Shown here piece after piece: positions 22,494 to 35,303 of a stretch of DNA of 64,000 bases. The DNA lies in contig NC_089431.1 in assembly GCF_026210795.1 (NCBI RefSeq), positions 930,001 to 994,000 of the forward strand, read 5' to 3'. The notes under the pieces were generated by a model. It was not told the origin of the DNA. It saw only the letters and a list, made by a program, of their open reading frames with translations, and searched no databases. The translations under genes were made by a program, and so were the position numbers. Numbering within the stretch: the first letter of the stretch is position 1; each line of letters starts with the position of its first letter. Source of the stretch: Rhizophagus irregularis. Lineage: Eukaryota; Glomeromycota; Glomeromycetes; Glomerales; Glomeraceae.

Positions 22494-23576
22494 TGTTATT
22501 TTTTTTGTTTAATAATAACGTAAAAGTAAAAGTTCACGGATCACCCATCATTGATGCTTTTATATACGAAATAATGAAACGATTTTTTAAAAATAGATTT
22601 GTTTTTAAAATAGATTTGTTTTCTAATCAAAAAAAATTGATCAGCATTATCCGATTCTGATCGTGATCTTTAACTTCCCCAGTATCACCGTAGAAAAATG
22701 TCACATTTGGCCCGCATTACGGCGTTATGCACTAACACGTGAAAATAAACAGTGACGAATAAGGGGTGATGAATAAGGGTTTGCCTACTCGAAAAAAACT
22801 AAGTCCCTCAGATACTTATAGAAAATGGAAACGCAGTGGGGTGACGGTTGTGATGAATAAAAAACGATCACGTGAATGTGACATTTTTTCTGGGGAAATT
22901 GTGATCTTTGGACTGCGCCAGTACTGCGGAGAAAACGGGAACTGAAATAGCATCATCACACTATCCTCTTCCGACGAGTCGATGATATGCTCGATTCTTC
23001 GGAAAGTCTCAAATGGGTTTCAAACATTTTGTAAACTTTTCAGCTGGGCAAAGCTGACGAAATACTTCCATATGAGTTCAAACCTTTGTACTGTTGAGCA
23101 CGAGAGAAGCACCTAAAGCAAGATTAAAATCAAAGAAGGCAGCAATGGAGAGTTGTCGATTATTTCAAATTTTTTATACCCAATTTGAAACATGCTTCAT
23201 TATTTTAAATATCAAATTCGTATTATGACAATCAATTAATACAATCGCGCTATTTAAAAACGAAAATTTCTATTGAAAAGTTTAAAGTATTTTATTTTTT
23301 AAGGGAAGTGAAATATTACAAAATTTTGACATGTTTATAATATATGTAAAGTGTTCATATTTACTTTAGAAAGAAAAATTATTTTAATTTAGTTCGTGAT
23401 AATAAAGGAACATAAATTAATATAAGAAACTTTGAAGGTAACCGCGAATGAAAATTTGTCCTAATAGATTCGAGATACCATTTCATTGTCATCATCTCAT
23501 TCACTTCTTCATTTGATAAATTTATTTGGTCCAATAAATAATAATAAATATAGTAAACGTAACCGGAATATCATTC
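22494..23576. other. Intergenic with one MITE
   Basis: Upstream of kinase 1 and downstream of the App1-like gene. Apart from the element at 22672-22900, no gene or structure recognised. Confidence 0.5.
22672..22900. mobile_element. MITE, 229 bp, with 9-bp target-site duplication
   Basis: Flanked by direct 9-mers GTGATCTTT at 22663-22671 and 22901-22909. The left end is AACTTCCCCAG and the reverse complement of the right end is AATTTCCCCAG; further in, both arms carry AAAAATGTCACATT. The 9-bp duplication suggests a Mutator-like (MULE) helper. The interior (CACGTG-like, AACACGTGAAAATAAACAGT) has no coding frame. It lies between the kinase 1 promoter and the 3' end of the App1-like gene. Confidence 0.8.
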
Positions 23577-26028
23577 TTAATATTTAAGTGCTGCTTTAAT
23601 AGCAGGGTCATCTTCTAATTCTTTGGCATCAGTAAAAGTATGGAATAAATCATCAGGTATTCCTTCTCTCAATAATTCAAGTCTTTCGTGGAACATTTCC
23701 AAGGGGGTTTTCAATACTTCATTATCTTTATTGCTTTTATCGTCATCATCAATATTATTATCGATATCATCATCAGATAAATTATTGTCATTCTTATCTT
23801 CAGCTTTATTGTCACTTTTAATATTACGTAGTTTTGTTGTTATTTTAGAAGAAATGGAAGCAGCTTTATGAGGTGATAATATTTTCGCGCTTAAGGGAGT
23901 TTTTGGTTTACTCGTAGCTGATTTAGTTGAATCGCTATCAATAGAATCAGGTGAATCCATAGCAGTACCATATAAATATGAAACATCTACGTGAAGTTTA
24001 TCTAATAATCGATTGGTTAAACTTGACTGTCGTACAGGTTTATGAGGATCCCTGGGATCTGTTGTTACTTCTCCTGAAGTAGCTGCAGCTGCTTGCTGTG
24101 CAATAACCTGGGTTGCCGCATCTTCAGCTTTCTTTTCCTCTGGTGTTTCATTCTTTATTTCTTCTTCATCACCAGCATAGTAATTACGGAGATAATTATA
24201 AATTGTTGGAAAGGTTCGAGTATATGAATGTTTTGGTTTTTCTGGTGGCAAATCCTTTACATGTTCTGTTGTACAATCTCGAACATATATACGAAGAATT
24301 CTTCCAGGATTTTCTCTTGCAATAGTTGTATATCTAAATAAAAATAAATGTTAATTATTATTATAAATGATGACGCTAAATAATAAACTACGCACATTTC
24401 CGGATCGAGTTCGCCGGTATCTCCAATAAGAATAAATTTACGATTAGGAAAATCCTATTACGTCATGAAAAAAAGTTTTTTTTTTTAATTCATTTTATTT
24501 TGAAACATTAAATAAGAAATTATATTAGTATTACTTACTTTGAGTAACTCTCTAATGTACATGAATTTACTAGCCATAGGATTTTCTTTTTGTTCATAAG
24601 CACTTTTAATTAAACCATCATAAAATTTAAAATGTGCCGAACCGGGAGGGAAATTATAGGTTTGAAAGAAACTTCTTAAAGATGGAAATAATTGCCATGG
24701 TGAGTTAGATACATAATGAACTGATGCTCCTTTTTCATACTAAAATAAAAATAAAAATAAATATATAAATGAAAATTCTTATAAAAGACCCTATATATGA
24801 AATAAACTTACAAATTTACGATAGAGGTCGGCCATTCCTGGAACCTTTAATTAATTAAAATAAAATAATAATAATTATTCATTTGTATAATTAATTATAA
24901 TTAATCGAAATATAAAAATTGTCTTACATCTTTGAAAGGATGCAAAAATGTGTTGGATAAAACTCTTTTTGCACCTCGGAGAATATTTGTATCTTTGATT
25001 GTATCATCAATATCCTACACACGAAATAAAAATAAAATTAGTCTTATATATTTAATAATTAGAGATCTAAGATGTTACTTACGGAAATAATGGAAACTCC
25101 TTCAGGTTCAATTAGATTCACAACACCATAATGAGGATCAATACCATCTCTAAAAACTCTAACTTTTAATAATCTAACTCTATTTTTATCTTTATTTCCA
25201 ATAATATTATTAATAAGTCCAGTAACAACATTTTCATTATTTTCTTCCCCAATCCATTTATGAATAGTTTGTTTCGGAATTGCCAAACTACCATGGAAAT
25301 GACCTGATTTTGGAGTAATTGTTACACGAGTAATTTCACTTTCTGGATGAGTTTGTGGGTTAATAATCTTCCCTGCTTGATTTAATACTTTATTTAAGTC
25401 AGGTACATTCACAGTTGCTGTTGTGGTCGTAGAACCTTCTCCATGAGGTTCAACGGTGGTTGTTAATGGACCTTCATCATTAGGATCACCTTCAATGGAC
25501 ATTTTGTTGGAATCAGTCAAGCCTTCTACTTGTACAGTAAATTCTCCTTGACTAACATTATTTGCCCAGAAATATGATGTACGTGATTCAAGAAATTGAA
25601 ATCTTTCATCATCTTTTTGAAATGCCAACGCCGTTAATCCTTATTTAAAATGAATTAAAATTAAAATTTTTTCTTTTTCTTAAATTATACTAGAATGATT
25701 ATAATACCAACCTAAGAATAGACTACGCGTTTTACTTTTTTTTGGTGCAGAGAATGCCCAACCACGAACACGAATATTCCAATCATCGGTAGTAGACTTT
25801 CCTATTTTAAGTCAAAAACGTTAATTTTTGGCTAAATTACACTAACTTTATTAAAATTTAAACTTTATCGTTTTTATTACCGTCAGGATTCCTAGTAGCA
25901 TAAGTAGGAAATAATAAGCAAACTGATTCTAACGGACCCTCATTTTCTTCTTCAGCAGACCTATTTTTACTGTTTAAATCGTTTATAGCTCCTTCTACTT
26001 TTGCCATTAATTTGTTATAAATTTCCAT
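23577..26028 (-). CDS. App1-like phosphatidate phosphatase
   Basis: Eight exons: 26028-25881, 25801-25712, 25639-25083, 25014-24928, 24844-24812, 24739-24539, 24454-24396 and 24333-23577, ~643 residues. Residues ~1-265 are the beta-rich N-terminal region (DDWNIRVRGWAFSAPKKS, then WIGEENNENVV and VNLIEPEGVSIIS). The HAD-type catalytic part joins across exons as SDIDDTIKDTNILRGAKR (D266xD268xT270) with HYVSNSPWQLFPSLR and KFILIGDTGELDPEMYTTIA (~378-397), the motifs that define yeast App1 (DUF2183). App1 dephosphorylates phosphatidate to diacylglycerol at actin patches in a Mg2+-dependent way. The C-terminal ~220 residues are low-complexity, with an acidic Asp/Asn stretch and many Ser/Thr-Pro sites, and probably bind partners. 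Start at MEIYNKLMAKV chosen over an upstream in-frame ATG at 26154, which lies in AT-rich leader. Confidence 0.92.
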
Positions 26029-27972
26029 TTTAAAAGAAAACACGATTAATATATATATGTTTTTTAACGATGATCTGCAATTTTCAATCTTTAAAAGGGA
26101 GTATTGGTATTTTTGATTATAGTTCACTTTTAAGGAGACATTTCTTTGTATCAATAAATGTGTCCTCGTGTGGATTTACAATTATAGTATTAACAATGAA
26201 TTTTTTTGTTTTTGGGACAAAAGAAAAAAAAAATTTAAAAATATCTTTTCAAAGATTATTCTTATTATTCTTTTTTAATTAATCGAAACAATTGTAAAAA
26301 GTTGGTAAGTTTAAAAAAAAAGAAAATTCCATTCTTATAAAGTATTATTTGAATAATTTTAATAATAATTTATAGTAACATCGTCAAAATTACGCGAACT
26401 AAAGACTTTTTAGGAAATTAAAAAAAAATTAAGGGACAAAAATAAATTTTACGCCGTAATTATGTTGGCGTAATAGATTTACTTAAAAGGACTTATTAAT
26501 TCCCATCGACACGTTATTTTAATTTTTCCCCATCTATATATTTAGATATACATTATTTATGATGACGCAAATTTTTGGGTTAGGTTGAAAGATCGACATA
26601 ATGAGCATAATGAGAATATGGGATAATGGATAATAAGTGTGAAGGTACAAGTCACAATCCTGAAAGTAAAATGATTTGTGTTGTTATATTTTATTTTTAT
26701 AGGTTATCGATAATAATTTTAATCCTCAAACTTTTCATTAATGCTTTGCATAATTCCCTATGAAAAGAATGAACCGACCGAAAAGGTAGCCCAAATATGT
26801 TAAATAAAACAATGATTTTGTTTCAGGCAAGAAGAATTATAACCAAAAATGTTCAAGGTTAACTTTCATTTCGTCACGTGACTCCATTTAACTTATTAAC
26901 TTTACTTATAGCAGGTGTATAATGCATGTACTTTCATCTGGGTCATCGATGTTTTTGGCAACTCAGTCTTACTTTCTATCCCGTCAGATTTTCGAATTAG
27001 GTAAAATGGTAAATGAATGGCGGATGACGTAAATTTTAACAAAGAATGATATTTATCTTTGCTTTTTTTTTAAAAAAAAATGACTAATTAGAACGAAGAA
27101 TATCTTTATCTCCGACATTTAAGGTGTGTGATATTAGTCATGTAATTTAGTCTTTCAAATTGATATTCAGGAGCATTGATTATAAATTATATCGTTTATA
27201 TGGGATTTATAGCAATGATACTAACCTTATCTAAAGCTTAATTTAAGCTTTTAGCGTGTTTTTTTTTTAATAAACTGTATAATGGTTACCATATTTAGTA
27301 TTAAAATCATTAAACTATATGTGCCATACTGAGACTTTTTTAACCTTAAAATTTTCGTTGGTATTTTTGAACATTTCAAAATATAACTAAATATTCAAAC
27401 CCCATTTCACATTTTAAAAAGAACGAAAAAAAAAGGACAAATTTTTTTTAAAAATCAATAAATTTTCATATTACATACGCCATACTTTTTTATTCAATGA
27501 AGGAAAGGGAGTTTGAGTACATGTAGTATTTTTTTCAAAAAAAAAACTATAACCGTAAATCAAAACCATAAAAACTCTATAGGAAGGGAAGAGAAGATAA
27601 TAAAGAAAATCGCTGGGATTTTCGTTAGTGGAGAAAATGGATATTTACAAGGGAACAAGGGAAGAAGGAGATGTGTACAACCATACGAAGAGAAAAAAAA
27701 GGTAGGTTAAACAAATGGTGTAATGATGAAGAGGAATAAAATGTATTATTAAGAGATTATTACGTCAAGTAATTAATGATAAATTAAAATAAATTAAAAA
27801 TTCTATTATATATGTGAGGTATTTTATCTAAGAATTAAATTAAATACAAAGAATGCTTTTTAACCGCCTTTTATATAAATCCTCCGGATGGAAATATTTA
27901 AATAAAAAAACTCTATTTATCTAATGAATATAGAAAAAAGATTAGAGAATTAAGAAGAACTTTTATAAATAA
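26029..27972. other. Gene-free interval
   Basis: Upstream region of the App1-like gene. Some patches are less AT-rich (26560-27050) but no frame or splice assembly gave a recognisable protein. A T(n)A(n) palindrome lies at 27063-27080. Confidence 0.5.
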
Positions 27973-28224
27973 TTAATAATGTACAGGATTATAATTATGT
28001 TCGATTAATTTTACGGCCAGTAAATCTCCTTCGACTCGTGGATCCCAAGCGGCATAAACAACTAAAGCAAGACTTAGAGCGATAAGAGAATGAATTAGAG
28101 TCCTTTCCCAAGGTCCTAATTCAACCAAACAAGAAGTGCTTGCAGAAGTTGATATGTCGACTATATGGTGGTTGATGGAAATTTGAGTTCGAATGGTTCG
28201 GATGGATGAAATGAGTGATTTCAT
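27973..28224 (-). CDS. Small single-span membrane protein, possibly mitochondrial
   Basis: Intronless 83-residue frame with a clean ATG. The N-terminus MKSLISSIRTIRTQISINHH is basic and Ser/Ile-rich without acids, resembling a mitochondrial targeting sequence. Residues ~40-60, PWERTLIHSLIALSLALVVY, form one membrane span, and the C-terminus is polar (DLLAVKLIEHNYNPVHY). Small inner-membrane proteins of respiratory complexes look like this, but I do not recognise the family. Non-coding cannot be excluded; codon use and the clear span favour a real gene. Confidence 0.6.
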   Translation of the reverse strand: MKSLISSIRTIRTQISINHHIVDISTSASTSCLVELGPWERTLIHSLIALSLALVVYAAWDPRVEGDLLAVKLIEHNYNPVHY

Positions 28225-29365
28225 GGTGAAATGAAAGTTTTAATGAGTTTTGAATTAATTGGAGTTTTGTGAACAGGTTAAACCTTTGACTTTAATATGA
28301 GGAGTATGAAGAAAAATTTGGATGATAAGGAAAAATGGTATGTATTGTTATAAGAAAAAGGTTTAGTGCTCACCGGGAGAGTGATTATTATGAATAATAT
28401 AGGAAATATAGGAATTCGAGAAGAAATGAAAGTATGGGTATGAAATATAAAAAAATTTTGATCTAGATTAATGCATTCCCAATTCCAAAATACTCTATTT
28501 CTATTTTTGAGAGAAAGACAGTCAAAGAAAAAAAAAAAAAAAAAAAAGAATTTTCACACTTTTTATATTTCAATGTTATGCCCGGTTAATTAATGTCCTG
28601 CATGAACCGACCTTGATTGGAAAAGCTCACTTGCAATTAACTCTTGTCAAACTGTTACGGTTATGCACATGTTGATATTATTTAATTTCTTTTTGAAATT
28701 CGGAATTGGGGATTTCCTTATCAAGTATGACATGCAAAATATGATTAAAAATGGAGTGTAATTTAAATATTTTATTAATTTATTATCCACAAATAGTCAT
28801 TCATTTATCTAATCTTTGAAATCAATCAAGTATCATATTATAATGAAGTGCATATGTGAACATTAAATAAAATTTGTGTATATAAATTTGTGTATATATA
28901 ACGAAATTTCTGTATTGATATAAATATAAACAACATTATTTAATACTAAACATATTTGGAAATTTGTGATCCGGGTAAGAATGGGACTCACGAAATTACC
29001 ATATATATGACCAATATAACATTAAAATAGTAATAAAGATAAATTTAATATTTCCTTTAATGAAAATCAAATTCTAAACGGTTTAATATTAAAGGGTAAT
29101 CTTTTTTGTAATTTTTGTAATAAATTTTTTTTTTTAAACAACTATATTACAATTTTTTTTTTCATTTCCTTTTTTTTTTTGAAATGTACATATATTCTAA
29201 ATATATACTAATCTATAAAAAGTATTACTGTCCAGCAGTATTTTTTTTCTTTTTTTAAAACAAATAATATAAATAAAAATTCAGTAATACTTTTTTTTCT
29301 TTTTTTTTTTAAAAAAAAAATTACATTAAAATAAATAAAAAATACATTTAAAACTTAAATGTTTT
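28225..29365. other. Gene-free interval
   Basis: AT-rich, with an A(20) run near 28529-28548 and long T-runs and T(n)A(n) tract at 29100-29320. No gene seen. Confidence 0.5.
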
Positions 29366-29981
29366 TCATATGTAATAATAAAACCTTCGTTTTATTGGTG
29401 ATGGATTTGAATCAAATATAGGAAAATTTTTTGGTATGCCAACTATCGGAGCTACAAAACCCCATCGTTTCATTTTCTTTTTTTGTTCACTTGTTATAGA
29501 ATCTTCTTGATCAATATTATCAATATTTGATTCTTCCGAATTAGTGTTAGATGAAGGTACATTAACGTAACCCCAACGTTTTTTTGATAATTCGGGAACC
29601 TTGTGAACTGCAAGTGATTCTACCACTACAACCATTGCTTTTGGAAAGTAGTGATATCTATTCGGATATGAGATTATTGTATTGAATTCATTCAATTCAT
29701 TCAATTCATCTAATTCATCTAATTCACTTAATTGTGATTCCGATGATATGCGAGAACTTTTATATGTATCTGGAATTATTTTAATATTGCTGGTAATTGA
29801 TCTTGATCTTCTTATACATTTCCCTACCTAAATGAAAAAAATTAATTAATTTAAAATTAAAATTAATTAAAATTTATAAATAAAAAAAAAAAAAAAAATT
29901 TTTTTTATCTCCGAAACAACGGTCCAATTAAAAGAAGTTTTTACTTACTTTGGAGATTAAACTATTATTTCTACGAGACAT
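29366..29981 (-). CDS. Unrecognised protein with repeated KRWG(Y/F)V motif
   Basis: Two exons, 29981-29949 and 29827-29366 (intron 29948-29828, GTAAGT...TTTAG), giving ~164 residues: MSRRNNSLISK+VGKCIRRSRS onward. A short tandem repeat at the DNA level encodes SELDELDELNELNEF. Two related motifs follow, KKRWGYVNVPS and MKRWGFVAPIVGIPKNFP, ~35 residues apart, and the end is basic and Tyr-rich (IKRRFYYYI). No signal peptide, so kexin-type processing at the KR pairs is unlikely despite appearance. No family recognised. The exon joint is good; function unknown. Confidence 0.6.
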
Positions 29982-31297
29982 ATTGATATTATTAATAATG
30001 ATTTTTTTTTTTATTTATCTATATATAAATTGCTCTGATCCAAAGCAGAAACAAGATTTACTTGGTTGAATTTTTATTTTTTTAATTTTTGTGCGTATTT
30101 TGAAAAAAAGAGAAAATCTTTTTTTTATTTTTTTTTTTAGAATGCAAATACTTCGTATTCTTATATATGATTTCAATAATAAAGAATCAAAAGATTGTCT
30201 ATACCGTTAAAGTATTATCTCCTTGTCAATTTTTACAAAAAAAGGCAAAAAACAAAGTGTTTAAACCCTTTGTTGGAAAAATACTAAAATATCCTTTGTA
30301 TTATCTGACGTTGTTAAGATTGTTCCTGTAATCTTTAAAAGGAAATGATTGTCCTCCAAAAAAATTTTATTCTAATAATACCTTTTGATATCATAAAAAA
30401 AGTTTAGCATAATATATTTATTGGATTGTTTTGGAATAATATATAACAAACCCTAAAAAAAATTCGATTTTTTTCGATCATATACATAAAATTTTACTAA
30501 AATTAATTATTATCCTTTCTTCTTTTTTTAAACGAGTCAGATGAGGACATAATAACTCTGTTGTCTAACAAGGGATCTTGCTTTATGTACCACTTTACCT
30601 ATTACGATAAATATTGTTAATACAATATGTTTAAAGATAACACAACGATGGCGTAAAGTACATGTGAGTTATAACAGATAAGGTCTTGTAATAATAACAC
30701 AATAGTAAAAATTGATGAATCATATTCTTTTTTGGACAAAAGTGCAACAATAGGAGTTATAAGATTTCGAAATTGCACTCAAACTCAACTAGCATTTTAT
30801 TCATGCAGGAACAAATTCTAAAACGTAATATTTAAACTAAAGCGAAATGGTTAAATAAGAGAGATGAATGTATGTTAGAAACAACATTAACGATCAGTAT
30901 GGTGGTCTTCGAAGAATTTGTTGTTTGTCTTGGAACGGTAAATCAACATTGGGACGTTAGTCTAACATATTCCTTACTAAATACGGTTACAAGTTATTCC
31001 GTAATGCATGATTAATTTTTAATTGGTTAAACTTAGTTTTATAACGACTGTAATTCATAAATAATAAATTTAATATAATAAAAAAGAAATATTGGTTTAA
31101 TAATGTTACATTATGAACGTTTGTTTTTATTAGCTGACCAAACATTAACATGAAAAAATATCATTGAATAATAATATTTATTAATGTTTAGGTATAATTT
31201 AATAAATAATACATCATATCATAAAAAAAAATTAATAATTATTATTAAATACAAAAAACCTAATCTATAATACATCGGGGTCAACCATTTTATTACA
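29982..31297. other. Gene-free interval
   Basis: Upstream of the KRWG protein gene and downstream of the CC2D1 homologue. A/T-rich; no gene or repeat array recognised. Confidence 0.5.
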
Positions 31298-34200
31298 TTA
31301 TTCGATGGCACCACTAGCCATGGCTTCTTCTACTTCTTTAACTTCTCCTTCCATAATTTTACTTCTTCCAAGTGCTTTCTTTGCTTCATCAAGTTTATTC
31401 GCTTTCTTAAATACTAAAGCCAACTTTTTACAATCTACAATACTTATTCTTACTTGATCTAAATATTTATCCATTGTCAATTGTCCAGTTTGTACTTGTA
31501 TAACTAATAAATTCTGCTTAATCTCTAAAGCATTTTTCCTATCTGTTAAATCGTCTGGAATTGATTTATGTTGTGCTTCCAATGTTGCAATTTGAGCATC
31601 AACTGCTTCAACTTCATGTTGTATTACAAGATTAGAAACAAGGGCATCAACACTAGTAATAATACATATGTTAATAAATTTTCAAATAATCAATATATCA
31701 TTTAACTAAAAAAAAAAATAAATTACTTGTTTAATTGCTCTACTGCTTGCTCCAAATCATTTTGTTCGCTACCTGTTGAAATCGTATCACGACTTGGAGT
31801 TGCTGCTGCAACTGTTCTATGTGGAGTTGCTTTTTGTTGTGGGACAGGAGTTGATATTTGGGAAGGAGTTTCATTTTTAACAGAAATAGGTGTACTTGGG
31901 GGAACTGATGATTTTGGTGTAGATGTGACTTTTGGTTTGATTGGTGTTTGTTGTGGTGTCTTTGGAGTAGCAGCTAGTGGATCTGATTGTAAAGTATTTC
32001 TAATAGGGGTTACCGGATCTGATTGTAAAGTATTTCTAATAGGAGTTACCGGAGCTGATTGTAAAGTATTTCTAATAGGAGTTACTGGAGCTGATGTTGA
32101 TGCTTGAGTAGTAGATTGTAAACTAGCAAAAGTTGAATTATTAGTGTTAAACTCATCTATAATAAGCCATTTTTCAGTCTTAGCTACAATATCTGCTTTC
32201 GTTAAGGGTATTCGTATTCTTAAACGAATTTCTAACTTTCCACCTGTAGGTTTCCGTAAGTGATCTACTAGCTGATAATGAATAACATTAAATTATTTGA
32301 TTATATATATTATAAATAAATAATATTAATTAAAATAATTATCACATACATCTAAAACTTGATGAATTTCGGCCTTATTTAAAAATTGTTCCAACTTAAT
32401 GGTAGCTTTTCCTAATGAAATGGCTTTTCGTAAAAATCCTCTATAATGAAATACTTCAAAAGTAGCTTTTTTGGAGCTCACATAACGTTGAAATGCTTTT
32501 GTCCGTTCTATGTTTATAACTTTTTTCCAATTAAATACTAAATTTATAAAGGAAATTATGGAAATTAGTAAATTTTATAACATTAGTAAATTTTTTATTA
32601 AAAATTAAATAATTTTAAACCTGGATCCATTCCACGTGGAGCAGTTGAAGTATCGCCTTTACCACTACCAGCACCAGGACTACCTTCAGTTGGCCATCCA
32701 ATATCCCAACTTACGAATGCATCAACATCTTTTCCATTCACTTCTTTACTGCCTAGATTATAGGCTCTAACAATGCAAACTTCCATATCATTTGCGGATA
32801 ATTCTAAGAAAGCATTTTCAATACTATATGTTATGTCTTGAAAATGAAACGCTGGTACATCTTTCCCGTGCGTACGATATGAAATCAATGAAGTTAGATC
32901 AGCCGCAAAAGATTTTTTATAACGGTAAAAAGTCGTAGCTTCAACCTTATTTCCAGTTTTCAAATAATAAGCTGATAGTGTAGTACATAAAGCAACTTGT
33001 GATTCTAATTGAGATATTAGACGCGCATACTGTTCTTCCGTTGAAATCTAAAAAAAAAAAAATAAAATAATTTTAGAATATCGTAAAATACCACAAAAAA
33101 ATAAAAATGCCATAAAATAATATCTATTTAAATTTACCATGGTAAATGGTTGTTCGTCATCATCAATGATACTCGCATTAATAGCATTATCTAATACTGT
33201 TAATACTCTTTTTTTTGGAGTCGATACTGGCGTTACGTTCGTTGATGCATTTTTTCGTATGGTGGGTGGACTTTGTGGTACAGGTTCACGTTGAGACACG
33301 TCAGGATCACCGGGAATCCCCCACCCTTCAGGTAAATTGGCACCATTTTCTAAAGATTTCATTATTTTTCGGATATCTGTTGCTGTATTAAGAAACTCTT
33401 TTGCGCGCGGAATATCGGAGGTTTTAAATTTAATAGCCGCCTCCTTATATTGCATAAACTTTTTATTTAAAATATCAATGATCTCCTGATTTCGAGAAGA
33501 AATTTCTGTTTTTTGCTGTGCACTAATATCAACCTGAATATTCTCTGATTTAACTTCAATTTCGGAAACTTGTTTACTTTGTGACAAAAGCTGAGCTCGT
33601 TTCGCTTCTAGTTGTTTATATGCTTTCACTGATTCTACAGCTCCAGCTTTGTCACCTTCCCGCTTTTTCATAAGAGCATTGAATTTTTCTTCTTGTATAT
33701 ATTTCGCTAAAAGGTCTACATCATTTGATTGTAATTTATCTTCAATTGATTGCTCTTCAACGACTTGCAACTCCGAACTTTGACTTATTAGAGATTCACT
33801 GTTATCTTTACTAACTTTAGTCTGAGTTTCCTGTACAACAATTTTCTCTGTTGCAGTAATTTTTTTCACATCCTCAATTTTTTCTTCATCATTTTGATGG
33901 CCTCCTAATCCTTGTAACTCTTTCTATAATTATCAACTAAGTTAGTATAATCGTTTAAATATATTATCTTAATTAAATCAAGATCAAGATAAAAAGTAGA
34001 AATAAAAATAAAAAAAAAGTAGAAATTAAAGTAAAAAAAAAAAAAAGTAGGAATCAAATAAAAACAAAAATTAGAAATCAGAATAAAAATAGAACAAAAT
34101 CAAAATAAAAATGAAAATTAAAATGAAGATAAAATGAAAATAAATGAAAATAAAATAAAAATAAAATATAATCAAATAAAATAAAATAAATAAAAATAAA

Positions 34201-34667
34201 AATAAAAATAAAACTATTAAAAAAAACGTACTAACAAATTTGGATCCTTCATATCATCTTCAGTAAATTCAACTTCATGATCATCATTCTCTGCTCCCAA
34301 AGCATTTATTGCATCAATATCAACATCACCAGGAAAATTTGGGATTGATGTAAGATTAGATTTAGTTTGAGGTTGTGGTTGTGGTTGTGGTTTTGATTTT
34401 GATTTTGGTTTATTTCTTTGAATACTTGAACTTAAAGCATTTAATTCCCCCTTTAAAATTTAAAAGAAAAACAATCATATTTATAATATTCATTTACTAT
34501 TAGTAATATAAATAAATAAAAAGTCATACCAATAAATCTGGATCATTTAAATCCATTTCATCAAAATCATCATTCATAGGTATATCTAAATCATCAAGTC
34601 CTTCTATACCAAGACTTCCTAAATCAATTTTATCAGAATTATTTGGTGCTTTAGACCATTTAAACAT
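31298..34667 (-). CDS. CC2D1 / Lgd homologue (coiled-coil, DM14 and C2 domains)
   Basis: Seven exons: 34667-34530, 34450-34232, 33923-33138, 33047-32621, 32537-32350, 32271-31727 and 31652-31298, ~885 residues. It starts MFKWSKAPNNSDKIDLGSLG and is acidic, as in Lgd. DM14-like units include FNALMKKREGDKAGAVESVK and FMQYKEAAIKFKTSDIPRAK, followed by NLPEGWGIPGDPDVS. Then ISTEEQYARLISQLESQVAL leads into the C2 domain (YSIENAFLELSANDMEVCIV; FVSWDIGWPTEG; GMDP+VFNWKKVINIERT). A Ser/Thr/Pro-rich linker precedes the C-terminal coiled-coil helices (LVIQVQTGQLTMDKYLDQVR). CC2D1/Lgd proteins bind the ESCRT-III subunit CHMP4/Shrub and control endosomal sorting. The linker has three 12-residue repeats, (A/D)PVTPIRNTLQS. 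The intron 34231-33924 is long for this window (308 nt) and is an A-rich microsatellite. Confidence 0.92.
31984..32091. repeat. 36-bp coding repeat in the CC2D1 homologue
   Basis: Three near-identical 36-bp units encode (A/D)PVTPIRNTLQS in the Thr/Pro-rich linker. Near-identity at DNA level suggests recent expansion. TPIR/TP sites are potential proline-directed phosphorylation sites, which is inference. Confidence 0.8.
33960..34219. repeat. A-rich microsatellite inside an intron
   Basis: Long interrupted (AAAAT)n/(AAATA)n-type purine tract filling most of the second intron of the CC2D1 homologue; no coding content. Confidence 0.7.
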
Positions 34668-35303
34668 TTTTATTATTATTTTTTTTTTATTGATATTATT
34701 ATTATTATAAATAAAATAAGTAAAAGAACAGGTATGAATAAAATAAAAAATTTTTTTAACTATATTTTAATTTAAGACGAGAATAAAGAGTATTTAATAA
34801 ATAAAAAGTATTATTTTTTTTTCCGTTTTTTTGTAACGGCTTTTATCTAAAAAAAAAATAAAAAAAAAATCATGAGAAAGATATTCATTTTCAAGGTCCA
34901 AAATCATACGTGCATTCACTCTAATATAATGTTAAATCTTTCATAAATCTGTATTGTTAAAATAAAATAAAAAATTAATAAATATATTGCCTACCATATA
35001 ACGAATTCAATTGAAAAGTATAAATAATAAAAAATGTTTTTTTGATCGATAAAGCTGAAAAGAACGGCTATTTTGTTTATATATTTATGTGATAGTTACA
35101 CGACATCTCAAAATTTTTTTAAAAATCGTTAGATTAATTTTTATTAGGTTGAAGATTACTAAGAAATATTTATTTAATAAAACTAATTATACAGCAAGAA
35201 GCAAAGCTATTTTGTAGTAAATCAAGGAGTCATTTTATGATTCAGATAAACTCACTAACGTTACAAATGAACATAATACAATCGTTAAAGATCAGATAAT
35301 TTG
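34668..35303. other. Intergenic
   Basis: Promoter side of the CC2D1 homologue and 3' side of the promethin-like gene. A/T-rich, no feature recognised. Confidence 0.5.

Noticed and set aside
26070-26282. 70-codon + strand frame upstream of the App1-like gene
   Set aside because: Partly antisense to the 5' leader of the App1-like gene and ending in poly-Phe from T-runs.
31727-32107. 126-codon + strand frame with repeats of SDCKVFLIGVTG
   Set aside because: Antisense of the CC2D1 Thr/Pro-rich linker with its 36-bp repeats; the minus-strand frame is spliced and conserved.
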